Shown here one piece after another: positions 10,329-19,034 of a DNA stretch of 64,000 bases (positions within the stretch are counted from its first letter, which is position 1; the number at the start of each line of letters is the position of its first letter). This DNA comes from Bradyrhizobium sp. B097 (lineage in GTDB: Bacteria > Pseudomonadota > Alphaproteobacteria > Rhizobiales > Xanthobacteraceae). The notes beneath the pieces were generated by a model. It worked only from the letters and a program-made list of their open reading frames with translations, was not told the DNA's origin and did not search any database. Location of the stretch: assembly GCF_038957035.1 (NCBI RefSeq), contig NZ_CP152412.1, forward strand, positions 8,986,501 through 9,050,500. The letters run 5' to 3'. The position numbers were made by a program, and so were the translations under genes.

Positions 10329-11441
10329 ATGGCGAACGACCTGCACGAGCATCTGATCGACCTGGCCTACGAGGCCGCGGTCATCCCCGAGTTGTGGCCG
10401 AACGTGCTGCATCAGGTCGGCGGGATCGCGCGGGCGCGCGGTATCGTGCTGCTGACGGCAGCCCCGCACGACGTCCGCTGGGTCGCGTCCCCCGACATGC
10501 ACGACGACACGGTTGCCTATGTCGAAGGCGGCTGGCACGAGCGCAACGGACGGTTGCCACGCCTGCTCGCGGCCAACCATGCCGGCTTCCTGCGTGACAT
10601 CGACCTGTTCGATACGCCCGAGGAGGTGCAGCAGGATTTCCAGATCCGCGAGTTCTTCCGTCCGCGCGGGCTCGGATGGGGTGCCGGCACCGCGATCCCG
10701 GTGCCGAGTGGCGACGTGCTGATCTACAGCGTCGAGCGCGAATACCAGCACGGACCGATCGAGCGGGAAGCGATCGAGCAGCTCGACGCGCTGCGCCCGC
10801 ATCTGGCGCGGGCGGCGCTACTGTCGGCCCGGCTTGGGATGGAGCGCGCCAGGGCGGCAACCGAGTCGCTGGCGATGCTTGGACTACCCGCGGCGGTGCT
10901 GCGGCGCGGCGGCCGTCTGATGACGGCCAACACGCTGTTCGACCGCCTGGTGCCCGACGTGATGCAGGATCGCACCGATCGCCTGACGCTGGCGGCAGCT
11001 ACCGCCGACGCGCTGTTCGCGCAGGCAGTGGCGGCGCTCGATCAGGGGCTCATCGGCGTCGAGGTCCGCTCGGTGCCGATCGCGGCACAAGACGATCGCC
11101 CGCCGCTGATCGTGCATCTGGTCCCGATCCAGGGCGCCGCGCGCGATCTGTTCGACCGTGCGCTGGCGATCGTGATCGTGACGCCGGTGGTGCCATCGGA
11201 GGTGCCGACCGCGGAGGTGCTGCAAGGCCTGTTCGACCTGACGCCGGCCGAGGCGCGGGTTGCGCGCGGCATCGGCGAAGGACGAACCGTCGAGGCCATC
11301 GCCGTCGCATTCGGCATCTCCCGCGAAACCGTGCGTAACCAGCTCAAGGCCGTGCTGGCGAAGACCGGGCTCGGCCGACAGGTGGAATTGGCCAGACTGC
11401 TCGCCGGCGCCAAGGTGCCGCCGGGTTCGTCTGTGGACTGA
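10329..11441 (+). CDS. LuxR-family transcriptional regulator
   Basis: This 370-aa regulator ends in a LuxR-type helix-turn-helix (about residues 300-355: FDLTPAEARVARGIGEG, then VEAIAVAFGISRETVRNQLK). The N-terminal 270 residues are a sensor region without a clear autoinducer-binding or receiver domain; conserved tryptophans (GGWHERNGR, GLGWGAG) hint at a PAS/GAF-like fold. No quorum-sensing synthase lies nearby. The gene stands alone between degraded sequence on both sides, so its targets are not evident. Confidence 0.82.
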   Translation: MANDLHEHLIDLAYEAAVIPELWPNVLHQVGGIARARGIVLLTAAPHDVRWVASPDMHDDTVAYVEGGWHERNGRLPRLLAANHAGFLRDIDLFDTPEEVQQDFQIREFFRPRGLGWGAGTAIPVPSGDVLIYSVEREYQHGPIEREAIEQLDALRPHLARAALLSARLGMERARAATESLAMLGLPAAVLRRGGRLMTANTLFDRLVPDVMQDRTDRLTLAAATADALFAQAVAALDQGLIGVEVRSVPIAAQDDRPPLIVHLVPIQGAARDLFDRALAIVIVTPVVPSEVPTAEVLQGLFDLTPAEARVARGIGEGRTVEAIAVAFGISRETVRNQLKAVLAKTGLGRQVELARLLAGAKVPPGSSVD

Positions 11442-11444
11442 GAC

Positions 11445-11567
11445 TCAAGCTGCGTTCAGACGAGCCTGGAAGAAACCGGCAACACGGTTAACCGCATCGG
11501 CAGTCATCGGATCATAGTCCGCGAAATCGAAACCGTGCGCCTTGCCTGGATAGAGAGCGCGCAACCA
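11445..11567 (-). pseudogene. C-terminal remnant of a dienelactone hydrolase gene
   Basis: About 40 codons before the stop at 11445-11447 read ALYPGKAHGFDFADYD and then a helix ending FFQARLNAA. This is the conserved end of dienelactone hydrolases, including the catalytic histidine (AHGF). No nucleophile-elbow part is present upstream, where the frame dissolves into unrelated sequence. It is a decayed gene tail abutting the LuxR gene, whose stop is 4 bp away. An intact family member is at 32477-33148. Confidence 0.6.
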
Positions 11568-11698
11568 TCCGCCGGGCCGCGCCCTCGGGGGCAACGCTAA
11601 GGATCGCATGTTCAAACGGCGCGGGTTGCGCTAGTGATAGCTCCCCTCCTCCCACCGTGCGCCCACCCGGCGTACGTCCAGTCAATGAGTGTATCTGA

Positions 11699-12004
11699 AT
11701 GGCCGAAGCCGACCTCGACGCCGTCATCCGGCAAACCGCAAGAGCGCAGACCAAGGCCGTGATGGCGGCTGCCAAGAAGCGCCAGGCCGTCTGGGTCGCG
11801 CGCGCCGCCAAGGCCAAGGACAAGGAGACCAAGGCGCGCTTCCGCTTCCTGGCCAAGAGCACGATCCTGAACGCGACCGCGACCGCCAAGCGGTTGCAGA
11901 ATTCCGCGGAGAACGCCGCCGACGCCTATGCCCGCGCCATGAAGAAGGCGATGGAAGAGCCGCCGCCAGCCAAGAAGCCTGCGAAGAAGAAAGAGGACGC
12001 TTAG
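11699..12004 (+). CDS. Small basic alanine/lysine-rich protein, unknown
   Basis: This 101-aa protein is dominated by Ala, Lys and Arg, largely helical, with a C-terminal PPPAKKPAKKKEDA tail reminiscent of histone-H1-like or nucleoid-associated tails. No family is recognised. It ends 13 bp before the glutathione transferase gene, so the two may be cotranscribed. The ribosome site is weak. The composition and the open frame support a real gene, but a DNA-binding role is only a guess. Confidence 0.6.
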   Translation: MAEADLDAVIRQTARAQTKAVMAAAKKRQAVWVARAAKAKDKETKARFRFLAKSTILNATATAKRLQNSAENAADAYARAMKKAMEEPPPAKKPAKKKEDA

Positions 12005-12017
12005 CTAAGGAGCGCGC

Positions 12018-12659
12018 ATGCTCACCGTTCACCATCTCGGCAAGTCGCAATCGGAGCGGATCGTCTGGCTCTGCGAGGAGCTGGAGATTCCGTACGAGCT
12101 TAAGTGCACCACGCGCGATCCGGTCACGATGCTGGCGCCGGCCGACTACAAGGCGCTGCATCCGATCGGCGCCGCGCCCGTCATCACCGACGGCGCCCTG
12201 GTGCTGGCCGAATCCGGCGCGGTCGTCGAGTATATCGTCGCCAGGTATGGCAATGGACGGCTGACGCTGACGGCCAATCATCCCGACTTCGCGCAATTCC
12301 TGTACTGGTTTCACTTCGCCAACGGCACGCTGCAGGCGCAGATGGGCCGCAGCATGATCCTGAACCGCCTCAACCTCGCGACTGACAATCCGATGCTGGT
12401 CGCGACAAGGGCGCGGGTCGACCGGTCGTTCGATCTGATCGAGGCACGGGTGCGCGACGCCACATATCTCGCGGGCGAGGCGTTCACGACGGCCGATATC
12501 ATGATCGGCTTTTCGCTGACGACGATGCGCTATTTCCTGCCCTACGACCTCGGCCGCTGCCCCAACATCAGGAATTATCTCGGCCGCATCGCCGCGCGCC
12601 CGGCCTATCAGCGCGCGATGCAGAAGGGCGATCCGGGCATGGCGCTGCTGCTGACGTGA
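12018..12659 (+). CDS. Glutathione S-transferase
   Basis: This 213-aa cytosolic GST has an N-terminal thioredoxin-like domain (MLTVHHLGKSQSERIVWLCE, with cis-Pro region IGAAPVITDGALVLAESGAV at about residues 55-75) and a helical C-terminal domain with the N-capping motif FTTADIMIG near residue 160. GSTs conjugate glutathione to electrophiles or reduce peroxides. AGGAG lies close upstream of the ATG. The gene follows the small basic protein by 13 bp and precedes the DUF1697 gene by 7 bp, suggesting a three-gene unit. Confidence 0.9.
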   Translation: MLTVHHLGKSQSERIVWLCEELEIPYELKCTTRDPVTMLAPADYKALHPIGAAPVITDGALVLAESGAVVEYIVARYGNGRLTLTANHPDFAQFLYWFHFANGTLQAQMGRSMILNRLNLATDNPMLVATRARVDRSFDLIEARVRDATYLAGEAFTTADIMIGFSLTTMRYFLPYDLGRCPNIRNYLGRIAARPAYQRAMQKGDPGMALLLT

Positions 12660-12666
12660 GATCGTG

Positions 12667-13182
12667 ATGCCGCGTTATGTCGCTCCGCTGCGCGCGGTCA
12701 ATGTCGGCGGTACCGGCAAGCTGCCGATGACCGAGTTGATGGCGATGTGCCTCGACGCGGGATTTGCCGACGTGCAGACCTATATCGCCAGCGGCAATGT
12801 CGTGTTCTCCTCGAAGCTCGGCGCGCCCAAGGTCAAGGCCGCGCTGGAGAAGCGGCTGCACGCCTATGCCGGCAAGCCGGTCGGCGTCGCAGTGCGGAGC
12901 GCGGACGAGATCGCCGCGGTGCTGAAGGCCAATCCGTTTCCGAAAGCGCCGCCGAACACGACCGTCGCGATCTTCCTCGACGAGCCGCCGCCCAAGGACG
13001 CCCTGAAGGACGTCAAGGGCCAGCAGGACGAGCAGATGCGGCTCGGCAAGCGCGAGATCTATGTTGCCTATGGCAGCGGCATGGGCCGCTCGAAGCTGAA
13101 GATCCCCGCCGCCGCCAACGGCACCGCGCGCAACATCAACACGATCGCGAAGCTCGCCGAGCTGGCGGCGGGTGGCGACTGA
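12667..13182 (+). CDS. DUF1697 family protein
   Basis: The 171-aa product carries the DUF1697 signature: an N-terminal APLRAVNVGGTGKLPM strand-loop, then TYIASGNVVFSS, and a C-terminal GRSKLKIPAAANGTARNINT segment. The biochemical role of the family is unknown. The start is either GTG 12664 or the immediately following ATG 12667; I use the ATG. It lies directly downstream of the GST gene. Confidence 0.88.
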   Translation: MPRYVAPLRAVNVGGTGKLPMTELMAMCLDAGFADVQTYIASGNVVFSSKLGAPKVKAALEKRLHAYAGKPVGVAVRSADEIAAVLKANPFPKAPPNTTVAIFLDEPPPKDALKDVKGQQDEQMRLGKREIYVAYGSGMGRSKLKIPAAANGTARNINTIAKLAELAAGGD

Positions 13183-13203
13183 GCCCAGTCCGAGAACCCA
13201 ACC

Positions 13204-13309
13204 CCGTCATCCTGAGGTGCGAGCTCTTGCGAGCCTCGAAGGATGCACGGCCCGGCTGGTGGCCGATTCATCCTTCGAGGCTCGCTCCGCTCGCGCCTCA
13301 GGATGACGG
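13204..13309. repeat. GTCAT...ATGAC palindrome (CCTGAGG type)
   Basis: An imperfect 106-bp inverted repeat opens CCGTCATCCTGAGG and closes CCTCAGGATGACGG, with inner arms CTCGAAGGAT and ATCCTTCGAG around CACGGCCCGGCTGG. A copy of the same type is at 57117-57222. It sits between the convergent DUF1697 and threonine dehydratase genes and could end transcription from both sides. Confidence 0.9.
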
Positions 13310-13341
13310 CTCAGGCACTCGGTGCGCGAGCGATCTGTCGA

Positions 13342-14580
13342 TTAGCTCTCCCGCACCGCAAATCCTTCGGCACCGAGCCTCGCCAACACCTCTTCCAGAT
13401 GCGCGCGGTCGCGGGTTTCGATTACGAGCTCGAGCAGCGTCGCCTTGGCCGGCAGGTCGGAGAAGGTGCGCTGATGCGAGACCTCGATGATGTTGGCGCC
13501 GGCATCCGCAAGCAGGATCGACACTGCGGCGAGCTGGCCGGGCCGGTCGACGATGTCGAGCGCCAGCTGCGTCAGGCGTCCCTCGCGCGCCAGCTCGCGG
13601 GTCAAGACCGAAGCGATCAGCCTGGTGTCGATATTGCCGCCGGTGAGCACGAGGCCGACATTGCGGCCGGCAAAGCGGCCGGGTGCCGCAAGCACCGCCG
13701 CGAGGCCGGCGGCGCCGGCACCCTCGACCACCGTCTTCTCGATCGAGATCAGGGTCGCGACCGCGCGCTCGATCTGGTCCTCGCTGACCAGCACGATATC
13801 GTCGACGAGGTCGCGGACGATTCTGGTGGTGATCTGCCCGGGCGCCTTGACGGCGATGCCCTCGGCAAGCGTGTCGCCGCGCATCGGCAGCTGCGCGCCT
13901 TTGACGGCATTGTACATCGACGGATAGAGCTGGGCCTGCACGCCGACGATCTGCACCGACGGCTTGATCGCCTTCGCGGCGGTGGCGATGCCTGAGATCA
14001 GCCCGCCGCCGCCGATCGGCACCACCAGGGTATCGAGCTCCGGCACCGCCGCGAGCATTTCGAGTCCGATCGTGCCCTGTCCGGCAATGATCAGCGGATC
14101 GTCATAGGGATGGATCAGGATCAGGCCGCGCTCGGCGGCATGCGCGCTGACGAATGCGAAGCATTCTTCCAGCGTCTGCCCGGTGATGATGACCTCGGCG
14201 CCGTGCCGCCTGGTGTTCTCGATCTTCACCATCGGCGTGCCTATCGGCATCACGATGGTGGCGGGAATGCCGAGCCGCTTGGCGTGATAGGCCACGCCCT
14301 GGGCGTGATTGCCGGCCGACATCGCGATCACCCCGCGCTTGCGCTCTTCAGGGGACAGCGCCTGCAACCGGTTCAGCGCACCGCGCTCCTTGAAGGTCGA
14401 GGTGAACTGCAGGTTCTCGAATTTGAGGAACAGGCGGCAGCCGCAGATCTCGCCCAGCGTGCGGCTCTCGTTGCACGCCGTGACCATGACCGAATCCCGG
14501 ATCACGTCGGCGGCACGGCGCACGTCGGCAAGCGTGACGTCAGCAGGAGTTACGGCGGTAGTATCGGAAGGATGCGGCAT
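13342..14580 (-). CDS. ilvA: Threonine ammonia-lyase (threonine dehydratase)
   Basis: This PLP enzyme deaminates L-threonine to 2-oxobutanoate, the first step of isoleucine synthesis. The 412-aa protein has the PLP-lysine motif (TSTFKERGALNRL, about residues 60-70), the AMSAGNHAQGVAYHA loop and the glycine-rich phosphate-binding GGGGLISGIATAAKA. It has a single C-terminal ACT domain (about 335-410). The single ACT is typical of the shorter 'catabolic-like' form used in many alphaproteobacteria, so ilvA or tdcB naming is a convention here. Confidence 0.93.
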   Translation of the reverse strand: MPHPSDTTAVTPADVTLADVRRAADVIRDSVMVTACNESRTLGEICGCRLFLKFENLQFTSTFKERGALNRLQALSPEERKRGVIAMSAGNHAQGVAYHAKRLGIPATIVMPIGTPMVKIENTRRHGAEVIITGQTLEECFAFVSAHAAERGLILIHPYDDPLIIAGQGTIGLEMLAAVPELDTLVVPIGGGGLISGIATAAKAIKPSVQIVGVQAQLYPSMYNAVKGAQLPMRGDTLAEGIAVKAPGQITTRIVRDLVDDIVLVSEDQIERAVATLISIEKTVVEGAGAAGLAAVLAAPGRFAGRNVGLVLTGGNIDTRLIASVLTRELAREGRLTQLALDIVDRPGQLAAVSILLADAGANIIEVSHQRTFSDLPAKATLLELVIETRDRAHLEEVLARLGAEGFAVRES

Positions 14581-14646
14581 CGGGTTTCGCTTTGGACCGT
14601 TTCGTCAGACGGAACCTAGCGTGTTTCGGCGCCGAAAACGACCGCG

Positions 14647-14796
14647 CTATCGCTCGGTCAATGCCTCTTCCTCCGGCTTGGCCGGCCCGGCCAGCTCGAT
14701 CTCATCGCATTTGGGGCAAACTAGCGCGGTCCGGAAATGCTTGTCGAGCACAATGGTGCGCGTCCTGCCGCACCGGCAGCGCATCGGCTTGTCCAT
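14647..14796 (-). CDS. Small zinc-ribbon protein (49 aa)
   Basis: A 49-codon frame starts MDKPMRCRCGRTRTIVLDKH and contains two knuckles, CRC and CPKC, 18 residues apart, as in a zinc ribbon. The C-terminus is acidic (KPEEEALTER). It lies 66 bp upstream of ilvA on the same strand. The cysteine spacing and the absence of disrupting codons support a real gene; the role is unknown. Confidence 0.6.
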   Translation of the reverse strand: MDKPMRCRCGRTRTIVLDKHFRTALVCPKCDEIELAGPAKPEEEALTER

Positions 14797-14885
14797 GGAA
14801 GATCGACCCGGGTTCGAGATGCAAGGAAAGCGTGCGCTTAGCTATCCCGGTCCGGTTAACCCAATATGACGTGCCGCCGGAAAAA

Positions 14886-15041
14886 TCAGAAGAAGCCCGC
14901 ACTGAGATCGAGGCCATAGCTCGCCCTGAGCACCGCGACGAACAGGACCGCGAAGCCGAACAGCAGGACATGCCGGGCGATGCTGCTCCGAAGCGAATTG
15001 GCCGGAAACACGCGTGCGATCGATTGAGCCAAAGCAGTCAT
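14886..15041 (-). CDS. Small single-pass membrane protein (51 aa)
   Basis: A 51-codon frame has a strong ribosome site, GGAGG six bases before the ATG. Residues about 24-39 (HVLLFGFAVLFVAVLR) form one membrane helix, preceded by a basic amphipathic segment and followed by a short SYGLDLSAGFF tail. No family is recognised. It lies between the zinc-ribbon gene and the 136-aa unknown, all on the same strand. Confidence 0.6.
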   Translation of the reverse strand: MTALAQSIARVFPANSLRSSIARHVLLFGFAVLFVAVLRASYGLDLSAGFF

Positions 15042-15095
15042 TTGCGACCTCCAGAGCCACGTCCCGAAGTTAGGTCGCGCGCAGGGCTATGAGGT

Positions 15096-15506
15096 TCAAC
15101 GCGGCTCGCGGAACGGCCGGCGGCGCACCGATGTGCTCGGCTCCAGGTTACGCTGTGGCCGCGCCCTGTTCCTGAAGCGGTGACCGACCACGATCAGCTT
15201 GCCTTCTTCGCGGATTGCGGCCTCGGCCAATGGCTCAGGCGGCAGATTGTCTTGGGTGACGGCCTCCAGCGCGCGCAGGAACTCACGACCGACCGCTGTG
15301 ATCTCCCAGCCTTCGGCGTCACGCAGCACGTAGCCATTGCTAAAGATGTCGAGTTCGGGAACCCGCGACGCCAGGCGCTTGATCCGCGCATGCCAATCCT
15401 CGCCGCTCGACGAGAGGATAGCGAGGTCGTGCTTGAGTGAATCGAGCGTCGCTCTGCCGCTGACGTGACTGGCCAATTTTTTTAAGATCGCAACCTGTAT
15501 GCTCAA
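15096..15506 (-). CDS. Hypothetical winged-helix-like protein
   Basis: The 136-aa protein begins MSIQVAILKKLASHVSGRATL and contains GWEITAVGREFLRALE, a pattern seen in small winged-helix proteins where 'T.xGREFL' closes the wing. The C-terminal 30 residues are Arg/Pro-rich. No catalytic motif is visible. It is not in an obvious operon: 55 bp separate it from the small membrane protein and 123 bp from the next gene upstream. Function is unknown. Confidence 0.65.
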   Translation of the reverse strand: MSIQVAILKKLASHVSGRATLDSLKHDLAILSSSGEDWHARIKRLASRVPELDIFSNGYVLRDAEGWEITAVGREFLRALEAVTQDNLPPEPLAEAAIREEGKLIVVGHRFRNRARPQRNLEPSTSVRRRPFREPR

Positions 15507-15629
15507 CTCGACGCCTCGACCGCCACGGTTCTTTTTGTTCTGCGCAGCCGATCTGGAAATTATCGCGCTGATGACTCAGGCGTCCAGTCATCAGCGCCAG
15601 TTATCCAGAGACGGCATGGCGGTATCGAT

Positions 15630-17156
15630 TTACGCTGCGCGCGATGTGCCGACGCGGCGCTCGGGCCGCTGCGACGACATCGATTCCTCTTCCATATCCT
15701 GGGGCGCGCCCCAGAATTCCCGCACCGTCGGCCCGTGCTTCAACCTGCGGGCGCGCAGGAAGCCAAGAATCTCGTGCGGCCAGACCCGGCGTCCCATCTG
15801 CGTGTACCAGCGCATCGCATGACGAAGTCCGGCGTCGCGATGCAGCAGCACGCGGAGCAAGGCCTTCGGGCGGCACTGCAGCGCCATCTCGGTGAACTTG
15901 AACCAGAGCAGCACGCGCCACGGCGGCATGTGCCGTGTCGCCAGCACCTGATGCTTGTAGTCCCAGAGCCGGCGATCGGTCTGGATGACGCGCCGTTCTG
16001 CCGCGAGACGGAAATACGGCGTCCAGCGATGCGGCGTGACGTAGAGCATCTGGATCTGATCGGGATCGTAGGACAACAGCTGACGCAAACCGCGCCAGTG
16101 ATCGCGATCGGTCTCCTCCTCGAAACCGACCACCCAGGTCGCCATCGACAGGATGCCGTTTTGGCGCATCAGGCGAATGGCCTCGCGATCGATCGTGGTG
16201 GTCGCGCCCTTGCGGATCAGCTCCAGCGTCTTCTCGTCGGTGTTCTCCATGCCGAGCAGGAAGCGCTGCCAGCCCGCCTTCTTGTAGAGATGCAGGATGT
16301 CGGCATCGCGGACGATGTCGTCGGCGCGGGTCGAGCCGACCAGGATCAAATCGACATTCTCCGCGATCAGGGCCTCGAGAAAAGCCCGCCAAACCTTCTT
16401 CGAGACGGTCGGATTCTCGTCGGCGAAATTGATCACCTTGACGTCGTGCTCGCGATGGAGTCGTGCCAGCTCCTGGGCGAAACGCACGGGATCGCGGTGC
16501 CGCCATCGCGTCCAGAAGCCGCGTTGGCCGCAATAGTTGCAGAGATGCGGACAGCCGCGCGAGAACTGCACCACGACGGCGCGCAGCCCTCCCCAGTAGC
16601 TGTAGCGCGCGTGATCGATCAACTCCCAGCCGACGCGATAGGCATCGAGATCGCGGATGACCGGCGCGGGCTGCGTGGCGCGCGGCCCATCATCGTCGCG
16701 GAATGCGATGCCGTCGATGCCGGCAAGATCGCCGCCATATTCCAGCGCCCGCATCAGGCGGCGCGCGGTCTCCTCGCCCTCGCCGCGCACGATCGCGGTG
16801 ACGTAAGGCTCCTCGCGCAGAATCTCGCGCCAGTGGTAGGTCGGGAACACGCCGCCGTAGACGATCAGCGTCCCGGGCACAGCCCTGACGATCGCCTGCG
16901 CCACCTCGGCGATGACGGGATGGCCCGAGGTCGAGCCGGAGTGGCCGAAGAGCACCGCATCCGGCGAAAACCGCGATGCCTCCGCCAGGATGGCGGTCAA
17001 CGGCATCGGCCCGAACTCGGCATCGAGCAGCCGGACTTCATGTCCGTCGTCGATCAGGGGACCGCCGATCGACAGCAGGCCGAGCGGCGGCAAATGGTCG
17101 TCTGGGATCCGGCTGCCGATCGCCGGATGCGGCACGTTGATGAGAAGAATGCGCAT
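15630..17156 (-). CDS. B12-binding radical SAM protein, BchE-like
   Basis: This 508-aa protein has an N-terminal cobalamin-binding-type Rossmann domain (about residues 1-140) and a radical SAM core with CxxxCxxC at about 202-209 (FSRGCPHLCNYCG). A C-terminal tail shares the HRWTPYF pattern with anaerobic Mg-protoporphyrin cyclase-like proteins. No photosynthesis genes are nearby, so BchE function should not be assumed. Members of the class methylate or rearrange unactivated carbons. Start ATG 17154-17156 follows GGGAG by 9 bases. It is the last gene of a four-gene operon directly behind a cis-prenyltransferase, so a prenyl-lipid substrate is possible (inference). Confidence 0.88.
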   Translation of the reverse strand: MRILLINVPHPAIGSRIPDDHLPPLGLLSIGGPLIDDGHEVRLLDAEFGPMPLTAILAEASRFSPDAVLFGHSGSTSGHPVIAEVAQAIVRAVPGTLIVYGGVFPTYHWREILREEPYVTAIVRGEGEETARRLMRALEYGGDLAGIDGIAFRDDDGPRATQPAPVIRDLDAYRVGWELIDHARYSYWGGLRAVVVQFSRGCPHLCNYCGQRGFWTRWRHRDPVRFAQELARLHREHDVKVINFADENPTVSKKVWRAFLEALIAENVDLILVGSTRADDIVRDADILHLYKKAGWQRFLLGMENTDEKTLELIRKGATTTIDREAIRLMRQNGILSMATWVVGFEEETDRDHWRGLRQLLSYDPDQIQMLYVTPHRWTPYFRLAAERRVIQTDRRLWDYKHQVLATRHMPPWRVLLWFKFTEMALQCRPKALLRVLLHRDAGLRHAMRWYTQMGRRVWPHEILGFLRARRLKHGPTVREFWGAPQDMEEESMSSQRPERRVGTSRAA

Positions 17157-17268
17157 GGATGATCGCTCCCGCTTTGGTTGGCGTGATCGTTCGTCCCCGC
17201 ATCTTGTGGAAGAGAGCCCAACCCCCGGCCGGGCTTTGAGAAGAGAGCAGTTGGCGCGGCTTGACGCG

Positions 17269-18009
17269 CTAGAGGTTCGGCACCTCCGCCGGTGCAATCG
17301 CGGTTAGCCCGCCGAAACGGCGTTCGCGGCCATGGAACGAAGCGAGCGCGTCGGCGAGATCGTCGGCATCGAATTCGGGCCACATCCGCTCGGTGAAATG
17401 CAGCTCGGCATAGGCGCCTTCCCAGAGCAGGAAGTCCGACAGCCGCTTCTCGCCCGAGGTGCGGATGATCAGGTCGACGTCGCGCAGGCCGGCCTCGCCG
17501 GTGATGAGATCGGCAAAGGCCTCGCGGCTCAGCGGGCCTGCACCGGCCACGCGCGCGGCGGCGTTCAGGATGGCGTCGCGCGCCGAATAGTCGATCGCGA
17601 TGCGCAGATGCAGCGTGGTGCCGTCGGCGGTCTCGGCCTCGGCGCGCGTGATCGCGGCGGCGATGCCGTCGGGCAGCCGGTCGCGGCGGCCGATCACGGT
17701 GAGACGAACGCCGTTGCGCACCAGGGCTGCGATCTCGTTGGCGAGATAGAACCGCAGCAGCCCCATCAGCGCCGTGACTTCGGCCTTCGGGCGGCGCCAA
17801 TTGTCGCTCGAGAACGCGTAGAGCGTCAGCGTGCCGACGCCCTGGTCCGGTGCGGCCTCGACGATGCGGCGGATCGCCTCGACGCCCGCCTCATGTCCGC
17901 GCAGGCGCGACAGGCCGCGCCGTGTCGCCCAGCGGCCGTTGCCGTCCATGATGATGCCGACGTGAAGCCGTCCGGCAACCTCCGGCTTGAGCGCGACGTT
18001 ACTTTGCAT
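17269..18009 (-). CDS. cis-Prenyltransferase (undecaprenyl-PP synthase family)
   Basis: The 246-aa enzyme carries the family hallmarks: [11 protein letters not shown] with the catalytic Asp near residue 20, [11 protein letters not shown], and the C-terminal [21 protein letters not shown] region that binds Mg and isopentenyl diphosphate. These enzymes extend polyprenyl diphosphates in cis. The housekeeping uppS normally sits with cdsA and dxr, so this copy is probably a paralogue with another product. Start ATG 18007-18009 has GGAG eight bases upstream and lies in the centre of an ACTTTG-N5-CAAAGT palindrome. Flanking genes are a radical SAM enzyme and a winged-helix regulator. Confidence 0.92.
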   Translation of the reverse strand: MQSNVALKPEVAGRLHVGIIMDGNGRWATRRGLSRLRGHEAGVEAIRRIVEAAPDQGVGTLTLYAFSSDNWRRPKAEVTALMGLLRFYLANEIAALVRNGVRLTVIGRRDRLPDGIAAAITRAEAETADGTTLHLRIAIDYSARDAILNAAARVAGAGPLSREAFADLITGEAGLRDVDLIIRTSGEKRLSDFLLWEGAYAELHFTERMWPEFDADDLADALASFHGRERRFGGLTAIAPAEVPNL

Positions 18010-18017
18010 CACAAAGT
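18001..18017. promoter_or_regulatory. Inverted repeat ACTTTG-N5-CAAAGT over the prenyltransferase start
   Basis: This perfect 6-bp inverted repeat with a 5-bp spacer is centred on the start codon of the prenyltransferase gene. The same arms and spacing recur at 19035-19051, ahead of the first gene of the operon. Two exact matches in one operon that encodes a winged-helix regulator suggest the operator of that regulator. Confidence 0.65.
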
Positions 18018-18038
18018 CTCCGGACAAAAATGGGATGA

Positions 18039-18419
18039 TCAAATCGGCTGGATACCAAGGCGGCCAGACCTGCCTTCGTCCTTGCCGGCGGCGCTGGCCG
18101 CGTCGCGCACAAGCTGCTCGAGCACGGCGAGATAATCGAGGAAACGGCGGCGGCCGCTCTTGGTCAAACGGCAGGTGGTGTGCGGGCGATTGCCTTCATA
18201 GCCCTTGATGACGTCGACGAGGCCGGCCTCCTGCAGCACCTGCAGATGCCGGCTGAGATTGCCGTCGGTCAGGCCGCAGAGCTGCTTGAGATCGGCGAAG
18301 GCGAGCCCCTTCGGATGCGCCATCAGCGAGGTCAGCAGGCCGAGCCGCGCCTTCTCGTGGATGACGCGGTCGAGGCCATCATAGGCGAATGGCGCGGTGG
18401 TCAGGTCAGTCTTCGGCAT
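18039..18419 (-). CDS. Winged-helix transcriptional regulator (HTH_27/MarR-like)
   Basis: The 126-aa protein is essentially one winged helix-turn-helix domain: [17 protein letters not shown], then [20 protein letters not shown] as recognition region and a wing ending [14 protein letters not shown]. Start ATG 18417-18419 follows GGAGG by five bases and overlaps the end of the upstream membrane-protein gene, so translation is coupled. Such small regulators are often encoded with a membrane protein. It probably binds the ACTTTG-N5-CAAAGT repeats at 18001 and 19035 (inference). Confidence 0.85.
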   Translation of the reverse strand: MPKTDLTTAPFAYDGLDRVIHEKARLGLLTSLMAHPKGLAFADLKQLCGLTDGNLSRHLQVLQEAGLVDVIKGYEGNRPHTTCRLTKSGRRRFLDYLAVLEQLVRDAASAAGKDEGRSGRLGIQPI

Positions 18420-19023
18420 CATTGCCTCCGGAAGCGAAATACAACAGTGCGGCGAGCAGCAACTGGCCGATCGCAAATGGCAGGCCCATGGTCCAGGGCG
18501 ACAATGCGTGGCTCTGGCTTGCGATCAGCAGCACCGTGAAGCCCGACAGGAAATACCAAGCGCCGCCGAGCGCGATCGTGCGCGGCAGCAGGCGGACCGA
18601 GGCGAACACGCCGAGGCTGACCAGCACCTGCCACAGGCCGGGCAGCATCCACAGCGTCTCGGGCGCGAATTTCCATTGCAGGATCGCGAGCAGCACGCCG
18701 GCGATCACGGCGGGAACGAACTGCTCGATCGCCTGCTGAACCATCGCATCCGCAAGGCCGGAATGATGCCGCCGCGAGCGCGCCTGCATCTCGATCCAGA
18801 TCAAGACCGCAGAGAGCAACGCGGCTGCGGCCCAGCCCGCGAGGAACACGATCGGATGATGAGTCGGATCATCGAGCCAGAGATATTGCGCAAGCGCCGT
18901 GACCAGCGCGATGCCGCTGGTGGCGGCGACCGTCGCCGGACCGTAGCCGCGGAACGCGGTTCCGGCCGCAATCTGGCTGCGGATCGCGAGAATATCGGCC
19001 AACGCCTTGTCGAGGTCGCGCAT
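18406..19023 (-). CDS. Six-helix integral membrane protein, unknown
   Basis: This 205-aa protein has a short cytoplasmic N-terminus (MRDLDKALADILAIRSQIAA) and about six hydrophobic segments (near residues 30-48, 60-82, 108-125, 130-152, 157-175 and 182-200). There are no transport or enzyme motifs. It is first in the operon with the winged-helix regulator (14-bp overlap), the prenyltransferase and the radical SAM enzyme. An in-frame ATG 60 nt upstream is rejected because it would lie upstream of the operator palindrome and has no ribosome site. It may sense or handle a membrane lipid signal, but that is only inference from context. Confidence 0.8.
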   Translation of the reverse strand: MRDLDKALADILAIRSQIAAGTAFRGYGPATVAATSGIALVTALAQYLWLDDPTHHPIVFLAGWAAAALLSAVLIWIEMQARSRRHHSGLADAMVQQAIEQFVPAVIAGVLLAILQWKFAPETLWMLPGLWQVLVSLGVFASVRLLPRTIALGGAWYFLSGFTVLLIASQSHALSPWTMGLPFAIGQLLLAALLYFASGGNDAED

Positions 19024-19034
19024 GATTTTCCCGC

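Noticed and set aside
15630..17156. Naming the radical SAM protein bchE
   Set aside because: Sequence is BchE-like, but no photosynthesis genes are nearby and the linkage is to a prenyltransferase.
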